Shown: positions 17,595-24,351 of the stretch, one piece after another
Layout of the letters: every line of letters begins with the position of its first letter
How positions within the stretch are numbered: the stretch's first letter is position 1
NCBI GenBank assembly: GCA_947476195.1
Contig: CANJPT010000028.1
Location: 1-42,689 of the forward strand
DNA from: Lewinellaceae bacterium
Lineage (GTDB): Bacteria; Bacteroidota; Bacteroidia; Chitinophagales; Saprospiraceae
Reading direction: 5' to 3'
Length of the DNA stretch: 42,689 nt
Notes under the pieces: model-generated
What the model saw: only the letters and a program-made list of their open reading frames with translations
What the model was told of the DNA's origin: nothing
The model's database searches: none
Position numbers and translations under genes: made by a program

Positions 17595-18704
17595 TCAATA
17601 AAACTCCCCCCAGGCCTTCTCCGCCAATTGTCGGGTCAAAGTTTCAATATAGTAACTCCCGGCAGCTGGATCTGCCACCTCATCCAGGGCACTTTCCATT
17701 TTTAATAAATGCTGCACATTTCGGGCAATTCTGCGGCCAAAAGCCTGCGGATAACTGGCCACTTCCTCCCGTCCGGCATCATAAGGCAATACAGTGAGTT
17801 GTCCTGCACCACCTTGCACGGCAGCCATGGCCATCGTGGTTGCGCGGATCATGTTGGTATAAAGATCGTCTGAATAGGCATCTGGTTGAAAATTCACTGC
17901 AATAAAAGGAGACTGTATGGGCGCTTCCCAGGCATTCAATAAATTGAACCACAACAGTTTAAGCGCACGCAAACGGGCAATTTCCACAAAATAGCTTTTT
18001 CCGAGCGGTACAGAAAACTGTACAACCTTTGCGATATCTTCGATCGGAATGCCGCGTTCAGAGAGTTTTTGAAGGTAGGTATTCGCATTTCGGATCAACA
18101 CTGAAAGTTCCTTCTCTTCGACCACACCAACTTTAATAATTTTAAACTGCGGAAATCGATCTCTTGCATATTCCAGCAGATCAGCCAGATAGCGCCAGTC
18201 CACGATCTTTGAAACCGGTACTGGATCATAAGCCAGAGATCCGCTAAGTTGGTTGCAGGAAAGCCCTCTTTGTTTTGCCAGGTATTCTAAAAGGCCCAGG
18301 ACCATCCCTGGGTTGTCTGAAACGGCAGAGCCTGCGAAATGAATACCGATGAAATCCAAATGAATGTCCTGCATCAGATGCTCAAAATCAGCTATTTCAA
18401 GCGGACGGTCGAGCCAAAAGCAAAGACCTTCTGCCCCACCTTCCAAAGCATCGAGCGCATGACGATTGGCTACAGCCAAATCCCCTACCTTTACGTCCTC
18501 ACAAATTTGCCAGGTATTGGGCCGATCTGACAAGGCCTTGGGAGGGCTTTCAAAATCATCCGCATGTACAAAGGGGGATACCACGAGTCCATTTGACATT
18601 GACCAGCTCAGATCTTCCAAAGGCTTGTCTTTCAAATCTTTGGTGATCTGTCGCAGCCAATCAGCCTTGCTTACCTGTGGGAATTCTGAGAAGAGATTTT
18701 TCAT
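17595..18704 (-). CDS. mutA: Methylmalonyl-CoA mutase small-subunit-like protein, short
   Basis: 369 residues resembling the small (beta) subunit of methylmalonyl-CoA mutase, which pairs with MutB to interconvert methylmalonyl-CoA and succinyl-CoA. Family blocks seen: NTWQICEDVKV, ALEGGAEGLCFWLDRP, IKVGVVEEKE, a TIM-barrel-like run through SFVEIARLRALKLLWFN-type sequence, VNFQPDAYSDDLYTNMIRAT, GGAGQLTVLPYDA and DPAAGSYYIETLTRQLAEKA. The protein stops 5 residues later, where relatives usually continue with a helix and a cobalamin-domain-like region, so it appears C-terminally truncated at the palindrome. Start: the frame runs 48 codons further upstream through a heptamer array, but ATG at 18704 begins the family sequence. 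No mutB is in the window. Confidence 0.82.
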   Translation of the reverse strand: MKNLFSEFPQVSKADWLRQITKDLKDKPLEDLSWSMSNGLVVSPFVHADDFESPPKALSDRPNTWQICEDVKVGDLAVANRHALDALEGGAEGLCFWLDRPLEIADFEHLMQDIHLDFIGIHFAGSAVSDNPGMVLGLLEYLAKQRGLSCNQLSGSLAYDPVPVSKIVDWRYLADLLEYARDRFPQFKIIKVGVVEEKELSVLIRNANTYLQKLSERGIPIEDIAKVVQFSVPLGKSYFVEIARLRALKLLWFNLLNAWEAPIQSPFIAVNFQPDAYSDDLYTNMIRATTMAMAAVQGGAGQLTVLPYDAGREEVASYPQAFGRRIARNVQHLLKMESALDEVADPAAGSYYIETLTRQLAEKAWGEFY

Positions 18705-18752
18705 GGACGGTGGACGGTGGACGGTGGACAGTTTACGGTGGACGGTGCACGG
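18705..18752. repeat. Heptamer array 2 (leader of the mutA-like gene)
   Basis: Seven units of GGACGGT type (GGACGGT x3, GGACAGT, TTACGGT, GGACGGT, GCACGG). They abut the mutA-like start codon, so the mRNA reads ACCGTCCATG with nothing between array and start. With the -7 motif at 18762-18769, the array makes up nearly the whole 5' untranslated region. Confidence 0.9.
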
Positions 18753-18761
18753 ATATTGGCG

Positions 18762-18769
18762 CAAAAGTA
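18762..18769 (-). promoter_or_regulatory. -7 element of the mutA-like gene
   Basis: The minus strand reads TACTTTTG, a full match to TAnnTTTG, placing the transcript start near 18755. No good -33 TTTG is seen at the expected distance. It is divergent from the iscS promoter about 100 bases away. Confidence 0.55.
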
Positions 18770-18865
18770 AAGAATCAAAGTGCCGGTGTCCATCATTTTT
18801 CAAGTTGAAAACTTTTTGCTTAGAATTCTTCCAAAAAAGAAAAACCATTTTTCACGCAGCCTGTT

Positions 18866-18873
18866 TACCTTTG
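18866..18873 (+). promoter_or_regulatory. -7 element of the isc operon
   Basis: TACCTTTG, a full consensus match, lies 20 bases before the iscS ATG (18894), giving a leader of about 13-15 bases. Confidence 0.6.
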
Positions 18874-18893
18874 CGAATCAATCTAAATAAGAA

Positions 18894-20114
18894 ATGACTC
18901 AACGCAAGCTAATATACCTCGATAACAATGCCACCACCCCCTGCGATCCGCGTGTGGTAGATGCAATGATCCCCTATTTTTTCGAAAAACACGGCAATGC
19001 AGCCAGCCGAAGCCACCAGTATGGCTGGGAAGCAGAGGATGCCGTAGACTATGCCCGTGAGCAGATTGCTAAACTCTTAGACGTTGAGGACAAGGAAGTT
19101 ATCTTTACTTCTGGCGCTACAGAAAGCAATAACCTCGCCCTAAAAGGCGTGTTTGAAATGTATGCCAAAAAAGGCAACCACATCATAACGGCAGAGACTG
19201 AACACAAGGCAATCCTCGATACCTGTGGTCACCTGGAAAAGGCAGGCGCGGAGATTACCTACCTGAAAGTTCAGGAAGACGGCCTGATCAATCTGGCTGA
19301 CCTGGAAGCTGCCATTAAGCCTAACACGATTCTGGTCTCTCTTATGTGGGCCAATAATGAGACTGGCGTGATTCAGCCCATGCATGAGATCGCACAGATC
19401 TGTGAAAAACACGGGGTGCTTTTTCACTCAGATGCAACACAGGCTGTGGGTAAGATCCCGACACATCCACGTGAAGTAGGCGTACACTTAATGTCTTTCA
19501 CCGCACACAAAATGTACGGCCCCAAAGGCGTAGGTGCCCTTTATGTAAGCCGTAAAAACCCACGCGTTAAAGTAACTGCACAGATAGATGGCGGCGGCCA
19601 CGAGCGTGGCATGCGTTCCGGCACTTTGAATGTTCCCGGCATCGTAGGTTTCGGCAAAGCAGCCGAAATCGCACGCGAAGAAATGCAGCAAGACACAGCC
19701 CGTTTGAGCAAACTCCGTGATCACTTACAGGCGGAATTGACCAAAATGGAAGAAACTAAAGTGAACGGCACCGAGGAAAGCCGTATGCCACATGTGGCCA
19801 ATATATCCTTTAAACACGTAGAAGGAGAGGGTCTTATGATGACCTTCAACCAGAATATTGCTGTTTCTTCAGGCTCAGCCTGTACATCAGCCTCTCTGGA
19901 ACCGTCGTATGTGTTGGTAGGTATGGGCCTGGGCGACGATCTGGCTCACTCCAGCATCCGTTTCTCGCTGGGTCGATTCACCACAGAAGAAGAAGTTGAT
20001 CAAGCCATTGAGCTGGTCCGAAACGGTGTAAACCACATGCGCGATCTGAGTCCTATTTGGGAGATGTACCAGGATGGGGTGGATTTGACTAAAATTGAAT
20101 GGAGCGCACACTAA
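18894..20114 (+). CDS. iscS: Cysteine desulfurase IscS
   Basis: A 406-residue PLP enzyme that removes sulfur from cysteine and passes it as persulfide to the IscU scaffold. Seen: an N-terminal LDNNATTPCDP block, TSGATESNN (residues ~72-80), His104 in ETEHKA, and Lys206 in the PLP site SFTAHKMYGPKG. The IscS-type active Cys330 lies on the long loop SSGSACTSASLEPSYVL. The length is the usual one for IscS. It heads iscS-(small ORF)-iscU-iscA; no iscR or hscAB is present here. A perfect palindrome follows the stop. Confidence 0.96.
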   Translation: MTQRKLIYLDNNATTPCDPRVVDAMIPYFFEKHGNAASRSHQYGWEAEDAVDYAREQIAKLLDVEDKEVIFTSGATESNNLALKGVFEMYAKKGNHIITAETEHKAILDTCGHLEKAGAEITYLKVQEDGLINLADLEAAIKPNTILVSLMWANNETGVIQPMHEIAQICEKHGVLFHSDATQAVGKIPTHPREVGVHLMSFTAHKMYGPKGVGALYVSRKNPRVKVTAQIDGGGHERGMRSGTLNVPGIVGFGKAAEIAREEMQQDTARLSKLRDHLQAELTKMEETKVNGTEESRMPHVANISFKHVEGEGLMMTFNQNIAVSSGSACTSASLEPSYVLVGMGLGDDLAHSSIRFSLGRFTTEEEVDQAIELVRNGVNHMRDLSPIWEMYQDGVDLTKIEWSAH

Positions 20115-20117
20115 GTT

Positions 20118-20140
20118 AATGTGGTCAATTTGACCACATT
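20118..20140. promoter_or_regulatory. Perfect 23-base palindrome between iscS and iscU
   Basis: AATGTGGTCAA-t-TTGACCACATT has 11-base arms. The TGGTC...GACCA core resembles sites of GntR/FadR-family regulators. A further half site, ACCACATT, lies at 20151-20158. Its position, 160 bases before iscU, suits an operator for iscU-iscA; it could also be a short terminator, but no T-run follows. Confidence 0.6.
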
Positions 20141-20162
20141 ATACTAATTTACCACATTTATC

Positions 20163-20267
20163 ATGAGTCCAATTCAAAGTCCTCCAGATCCGTTCACCCA
20201 ACTGATTTACCGTATTTACTACGGGATAAAAGGATTTTATTACTCGTTATTTAAACGAAAAAAATAA
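20163..20267 (+). CDS. Small hypothetical protein, 34 residues
   Basis: ATG at 20163 to TAA at 20265-20267. The peptide starts MSPIQSPPDPFTQLIYRIYY and ends in the basic tail KRKK, with an aromatic middle (GIKGFYYSLF) that could form a short membrane-associated helix. It lies in line between iscS and iscU, 48 bases after one and 32 bases before the other. I do not recognise a family. The case for a gene rests on position and on the ordered amphipathic composition only. Confidence 0.35.
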   Translation: MSPIQSPPDPFTQLIYRIYYGIKGFYYSLFKRKK

Positions 20268-20299
20268 GCCTCACTCATTCACTCAATCACTCATTCTCT

Positions 20300-20740
20300 A
20301 TGGCATATTCAGAAAAAGTACTCGACCACTTCAAAAGCCCACGAAATGTAGGCACGCTCAATAAAGATGCAAAAAACGTAGGCACTGGCCTCGTAGGTGC
20401 TCCTGAATGTGGAGATGTAATGCGTCTCCAGATTGAAGTAGATGAAGCTACTGGTCTCATCAGCGATGCTAAATTCAAAACCTTTGGTTGTGGATCGGCC
20501 ATTGCCTCTTCTTCCTTGGCTACAGAATGGCTCAAAGGCAAAAGCCTCGAAGACGCCATGCGCATTGATAATATGGACATCGTGGAAGAACTGGCCCTCC
20601 CGCCCGTTAAGATCCACTGCTCCGTACTTGCAGAAGACGCGATCAAATCCGCCATCGCAGATTACCAACAGAAAAACGGGATAACGGCTGACGGTACTCG
20701 GCAGACGGTACACGGCGAGCCTGCGCTTGAAACCATTTAA
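20300..20740 (+). CDS. iscU: Iron-sulfur cluster scaffold IscU
   Basis: IscU assembles Fe-S clusters using sulfur from IscS. All ligands are present: Cys37 with Asp39 (GAPECGDV), Cys64 (FGCGSA) and Cys107 (VKIHCSVLAEDAI). The usual IscU ends near AIADYQQKN (residue ~126). Here the protein continues for ~20 residues (from GITADGTRQTVH to the terminal PALETI) that are encoded mostly by a tandem 7-base repeat array (20682-20716), so the tail probably arose by repeat insertion over the original stop. iscA follows after 56 bases that contain a second, complementary array. Confidence 0.95.
   Translation: MAYSEKVLDHFKSPRNVGTLNKDAKNVGTGLVGAPECGDVMRLQIEVDEATGLISDAKFKTFGCGSAIASSSLATEWLKGKSLEDAMRIDNMDIVEELALPPVKIHCSVLAEDAIKSAIADYQQKNGITADGTRQTVHGEPALETI
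20682..20716. repeat. Heptamer array 3 (3' end of iscU)
   Basis: Five units: TAACGGC, TGACGGT, ACTCGGC, AGACGGT, ACACGGC. They are coding, giving part of the IscU C-terminal extension. On the mRNA they read ACGGT. The segment ACGGTACACGG (20705-20715) is the exact complement of CCGTGTACCGT (20767-20777) in array 4. Confidence 0.8.
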
Positions 20741-20759
20741 TGTTTTTGAGCCACATTCC

Positions 20760-20794
20760 CCGTAAACCGTGTACCGTGCACCGTAAACCGTAAG
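20760..20794. repeat. Heptamer array 4 (leader of iscA)
   Basis: Five units: CCGTAAA, CCGTGTA, CCGTGCA, CCGTAAA, CCGTAAG, then TT and the iscA ATG at 20797. It can pair with array 3 to form a hairpin whose loop carries the iscU stop codon. Confidence 0.9.
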
Positions 20795-20796
20795 TT

Positions 20797-21123
20797 ATGA
20801 TTTTCGTAGCAGAAAGCGCCAAGCAAAAAATTCAGGAAGTCCGTCAGGCATCTAAGATGGATGACAACTACTTCGTCCGGGTCAGTGTCACTTCTGGGGG
20901 ATGTTCTGGTTTATCCTACAAATTAGATTTCGACAACGAATCGAAGCCCAACGATCAGGTTTTTGAAAACAATGGGATTAAAGTCGTGACTGATCTAAAG
21001 AGTTTCCTGTACCTGTTTAATACTACCCTGGAGTTTTCGGGTGGATTGGATGGGAAGGGTTTTTCATTTAACAACCCGAATGCTACGAGGACTTGCGGGT
21101 GCGGAGAGAGTTTTGCGGTGTAG
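20797..21123 (+). CDS. iscA: IscA/HesB-type iron-sulfur carrier protein
   Basis: 108 residues of the A-type carrier family, which delivers Fe-S clusters or iron to apo-proteins. The three conserved cysteines are present: Cys36 in TSGGCSGLSY, and Cys100 and Cys102 in TRTCGCGESF. The FNNPNAT block before the last pair is typical. It is the third recognisable gene of the isc operon and ends at a clear terminator. The name iscA reflects the operon context; sufA or erpA would be equally possible by sequence. Confidence 0.93.
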   Translation: MIFVAESAKQKIQEVRQASKMDDNYFVRVSVTSGGCSGLSYKLDFDNESKPNDQVFENNGIKVVTDLKSFLYLFNTTLEFSGGLDGKGFSFNNPNATRTCGCGESFAV

Positions 21124-21158
21124 TTATTTTTGGATCGATTATATGTTATGATTTTTTT

Positions 21159-21184
21159 AGGCCACCTTTGGGTGGCCTTTTTTG
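21159..21184 (+). terminator. Rho-independent terminator of the isc operon
   Basis: AGGCCACC-tttg-GGTGGCCT forms an 8-base stem with a 4-base loop, followed by TTTTT, 36 bases after the iscA stop and just before the convergent rnr gene. Confidence 0.9.
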
Positions 21185-21201
21185 TTGCCCCACATCATAC
21201 A

Positions 21202-23559
21202 TCATTGTTCCACCAGCTCCATCTCAACCTGCCGTTTCGCCAAATCCACCGCAGCAATCTTCACCCTGATCCGATCTCCCATTTTAAAGGATTTCTTATA
21301 CCGGCGGCCTGTGGCGCGAAGGTTCCCTTCTTCCAGGGTGTAGGTATCGTCCAGATATTTAAAGTCCACCAGGCCTTCGGCTTTTGAGCCTGCCAGTTCC
21401 ACAAAGAAGCCCCGTTCGATGATGCCACTGATCACACCATCGAAGGTTTCTCCGATGCGGGTGGACATGAATTCAGCCTGTTTGTATTTGGTGCTTTCGC
21501 GTTCGGCCTCTGCGGCTTTGCGTTCCTGGTTGCTGATGTGCTTGCACTGTTCTTCCAGTTTGGCGGCATCTACCCGGTAAGTTTTACCATCAAGGTTTCG
21601 CTCCAGGATACGGTGTGCCAGCACGTCGGAATAGCGCCGGATCGGCGAGGTAAAGTGCGAATAATGCGTGAAGCCCAGACCGTAGTGACCGATGTTGTTC
21701 GGACTGTACACCGCTTTGGCCATGGTACGGATCGCCAATGGTTCGAGCACTTTCAGGCGGTCGTCTGTTCGGGCCCGTTTCATCAATTCGTTGAAGGACT
21801 GTGCGATCTGCTTGGGCGTATCTACTTTCATCTGAACCCCCAATTCTAAGGCAAAGCGTGCAAAGTCGGCGATCTTGGACATATCCGGCAGATCGTGTAT
21901 CCGGAAAATAAAGGGAATAATAGCGCCGCTTTTCACGCCGGAACCGTCCTCTTCTTTTCCTTTTTTAAGTGGTGGCTGCATGTATAGTGCCACTTCTTTA
22001 TTGGCCAGCAACATGAAGTCTTCTATCAGCAAGTGCGCTTCTTTGCGCTCTTTCACAAAGGCTTCTAATGGTGTTCCATCCGGAGCAAGGCGGAAACGCA
22101 CCTCATCGGTTTCAAAGCCGATAGCGCCGTTTTTCTCGCGCTCCTTGCGCATTTTACTGGCCAGGCGCTGGAGGTTTTTAAGTGCCCATTCCAGTTCGTC
22201 GAAACGTGGATGGTTTTGCAATTCCTCCGAAGGCTTTTTGTCCAAAATGGTTTGGGCCTCTTCGTAGGAAAAACGTTTTGCACTGTGGATCACAGTTTTG
22301 CCAAACCAACGGGAAACGATCTTGTCTTTCGGGTCAAAAGCAAACACCGCCGAAAAAGTCAATCGATCCTGCTCCGGCACGAGAGAACAAAGGTTGTTGG
22401 ATAGTTTTTCAGGCAACATTGGGTTGCAACGATCTACCAGATATACGGAAGTACTGCGTTCAAATGCCTCACGGTCGAGCGCAGAATCGGGTTTCAGGTA
22501 GTGTGTTACATCGGCGATATGGATGCCGATCTCCAGGTTGCCACTTTCGAGCTCCCGGATGCTCAGGGCATCGTCAAAGTCTTTGGCATCTTCCGGGTCA
22601 ATGGTGAACGTAAGGATATCGCGAAAATCGCGGCGGCGTTCGATCTCTTGTGGAGAAATGGTATCAGGGATACGTGCTGCTTCTAGTTCGGCTTCTTCAG
22701 AGTGGGAAAGCTGGAATCCGGCATTGATCAGGATCTTGTTCATCTCCAGCTCATGGCCTCCGATCTTACCCAGCACCTGGGTTACTTTTCCGACCGGAAC
22801 ACGGCCCTTTCCTTCCTGCCAGTCCGTGACTTTCACCACGACCTTATCGCCGTCTTTGGCCTCATGTATGGCCTCGATGGGGATAAAGATATCGGTAGGC
22901 ACATTTTGATTGTCCGGGATAAAGAGGGCGTATTTTCGGTTGAGCCGGAGCGTACCGATGAAAAACTCATTGGCGCGTTTGAGTACCTCTAAGACCTCGC
23001 CTTCTGGTTTTCGTTGTGTTAGTGGGGTACCCCGCCGACCTCCACCCCGAAAAGGAGCAGGTGCAAAGAGTATTACTTGTACGATATCTCCGTTTAAGGC
23101 CCCATTCACGTACTTAGGCGCCACGTAAACGTCCGAATCCAGTAGTTCAGACACGATGTAAGCTGCCCCCGTCCGGGTCATATCTACCCTCCCTTCAACG
23201 ATTTTTCGGGTGGATGGTGCACGGTGCACGGTGGACGGTTCACGGTGCACGGTAGACGGTTCATGGTGTGCGGTGGACGGTTCACGGTGGCCGCTGTTGG
23301 TTTGTGGTTTGTCTTCTATGGTCAGGCGTCCGAGTGCAATTCCGAATTTATTGTCGGCAAACTGCGCAACCGAGCCCACCTGCACCAATTGGAGTAGGGC
23401 ATGTTCGGCGGAGTCCCGATTATTTTCAATACGAAGTTGGTCGGTGATTTGGCGCGGCGCGAAACTCTTTTTGGGGTGGCCGAGCAGGAATTTGAGGATT
23501 TCGATCTGGAGTTCTTGAGCGGTCAGTTTTTTGCCGCTGTTCTTTTTTTTCTTGGTCAT
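21202..23559 (-). CDS. rnr: Ribonuclease R
   Basis: A 785-residue 3'-5' exoribonuclease of the RNase II/R family that degrades structured RNA. Order: a lysine-rich start and winged-helix region (residues ~10-85, LTAQELQIEILKFLLGHPKK); a repeat-encoded linker (91-117, four copies of HREPSTV type); cold-shock domains (from KIVEGRVDMTRTGAAYIV); the RNB catalytic domain with the Asp cluster DPEDAKDFDDA; and the conserved YGLGFTHYSHFTSPIRRYSD block. A C-terminal S1 domain (FDGVISGIIERGFFVELAGS) follows, with a short tail. Length is normal. The linker is built on a 7-base tandem array, so loss or gain of one unit would shift the frame after the first domain. Confidence 0.96.
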   Translation of the reverse strand: MTKKKKNSGKKLTAQELQIEILKFLLGHPKKSFAPRQITDQLRIENNRDSAEHALLQLVQVGSVAQFADNKFGIALGRLTIEDKPQTNSGHREPSTAHHEPSTVHREPSTVHRAPSTRKIVEGRVDMTRTGAAYIVSELLDSDVYVAPKYVNGALNGDIVQVILFAPAPFRGGGRRGTPLTQRKPEGEVLEVLKRANEFFIGTLRLNRKYALFIPDNQNVPTDIFIPIEAIHEAKDGDKVVVKVTDWQEGKGRVPVGKVTQVLGKIGGHELEMNKILINAGFQLSHSEEAELEAARIPDTISPQEIERRRDFRDILTFTIDPEDAKDFDDALSIRELESGNLEIGIHIADVTHYLKPDSALDREAFERSTSVYLVDRCNPMLPEKLSNNLCSLVPEQDRLTFSAVFAFDPKDKIVSRWFGKTVIHSAKRFSYEEAQTILDKKPSEELQNHPRFDELEWALKNLQRLASKMRKEREKNGAIGFETDEVRFRLAPDGTPLEAFVKERKEAHLLIEDFMLLANKEVALYMQPPLKKGKEEDGSGVKSGAIIPFIFRIHDLPDMSKIADFARFALELGVQMKVDTPKQIAQSFNELMKRARTDDRLKVLEPLAIRTMAKAVYSPNNIGHYGLGFTHYSHFTSPIRRYSDVLAHRILERNLDGKTYRVDAAKLEEQCKHISNQERKAAEAERESTKYKQAEFMSTRIGETFDGVISGIIERGFFVELAGSKAEGLVDFKYLDDTYTLEEGNLRATGRRYKKSFKMGDRIRVKIAAVDLAKRQVEMELVEQ
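23212..23288. repeat. Heptamer array 5 (inside rnr)
   Basis: Eleven units of NNACGGT type (GGATGGT, GCACGGT x2, GGACGGT, TCACGGT, GCACGGT, AGACGGT, TCATGGT, GTGCGGT, GGACGGT, TCACGGT), 77 bases in all. Read on the minus strand it codes for a 7-residue peptide period (HREPSTV). Three units equal 21 bases, so only changes by three units keep the frame. Confidence 0.95.
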
Positions 23560-23589
23560 CGTTTTGGTGAAGTCCCGACAAGGTCAGGA

Positions 23590-23598
23590 CAAAATTTA
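23590..23598 (-). promoter_or_regulatory. Possible -7 region of rnr
   Basis: The minus strand reads TAAATTTTG, a TAnnTTTG-like box with one extra base, 30 bases before the ATG at 23559. The assignment is tentative. Confidence 0.3.
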
Positions 23599-23743
23599 CT
23601 TTTTGGATTAAAAATTATAGTTTAAACGTAAACATACTGAAAAAGTCACCTAGTCCAGCAAAAATAATTTTTGTCAAGGTTAAATTGGCTGGGTTAATGT
23701 AGAATTACCCGTTGTATTTAACCTCGAGCTATCCTTACAAAAA

Positions 23744-23778
23744 GGCGGCGACTCCCGGGTTTCCCAAGAGCCGCCGCC
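23744..23778 (-). terminator. Rho-independent terminator of the small T9SS protein gene
   Basis: On the minus strand GGCGGCGGCTC pairs with GAGTCGCCGCC (10 of 11 bases) around a 13-base loop and is followed by TTTTTG. It lies 40 bases after the stop of the gene at 23818-24123. Confidence 0.85.
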
Positions 23779-23817
23779 ATTTCATGTTGGCCAATTTTTC
23801 AACATTGGCCTCATTTT

Positions 23818-24123
23818 TTATCGCTTTTCGATTTTCTGGGTTTTTACTACCTGCTTGTTTCGGCCGACCAACTGTATGAGGTAAACACCTTTGGCAAGGT
23901 CCCCAATGTAATATTGTTCGCCTTTGGAAGCTTCAAATTCTTTCACTTTTTTCCCTAAGATATTGAATACTATAACTTGTCCGATAGCATCAGCATTGTC
24001 ATGTAAGGCAATATTTTCTATTGCAGGATTTGGGTAAACAGAGATTTCTTGGTGGGTGGAACTTTGGGCGTGAAGCGCAACGACCGCAAGCAGCAAAGTA
24101 ACTAAAAGTAAGGTTTGTTTCAT
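23818..24123 (-). CDS. Small secreted protein consisting of a T9SS sorting domain
   Basis: 101 residues: a signal peptide (MKQTLLLVTLLLAVVALHAQ), six linker residues, then a complete type A sorting domain starting ISVYPNPAIENIAL and ending VVKTQKIEKR, with the usual VFNILGKKVKEFEA and GVYLIQLVG blocks. There is no cargo domain. It is a monocistronic unit with its own terminator. Such a protein could be a minimal surface peptide, a decoy or regulator for the secretion apparatus, or the remnant of a larger cargo. No upstream cargo remnant in frame is seen in the 228 bases before it. Confidence 0.85.
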   Translation of the reverse strand: MKQTLLLVTLLLAVVALHAQSSTHQEISVYPNPAIENIALHDNADAIGQVIVFNILGKKVKEFEASKGEQYYIGDLAKGVYLIQLVGRNKQVVKTQKIEKR

Positions 24124-24351
24124 GTATTTAGATTATAGTAAAAGCCGCTTCTGTAACGTCTGTATGGATTAGAAATAAAAGATCGGCTCGATAAAATGGG
24201 AAGTTTGAACAATCTGGTTTAAGAATTTGATTGCAAAATAAGGCGTTTATACCTCTCAGGCAAAATTTTTCAGGTATAGTTTACAAAGATTTAACGTCCG
24301 GCATGTAATATCTGGCAAAAATAACTACCAGTTTACCGTAAACGACACCCG

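Noticed and set aside
18705-18848. N-terminal extension of the mutA-like frame
   Set aside because: It is encoded mostly by the heptamer array and promoter region; the -7 box lies inside it, so ATG at 18704 is the start.
23212-23288. Heptamer arrays as a CRISPR array
   Set aside because: Units are 7 bases with no spacers; no cas genes are in the window.
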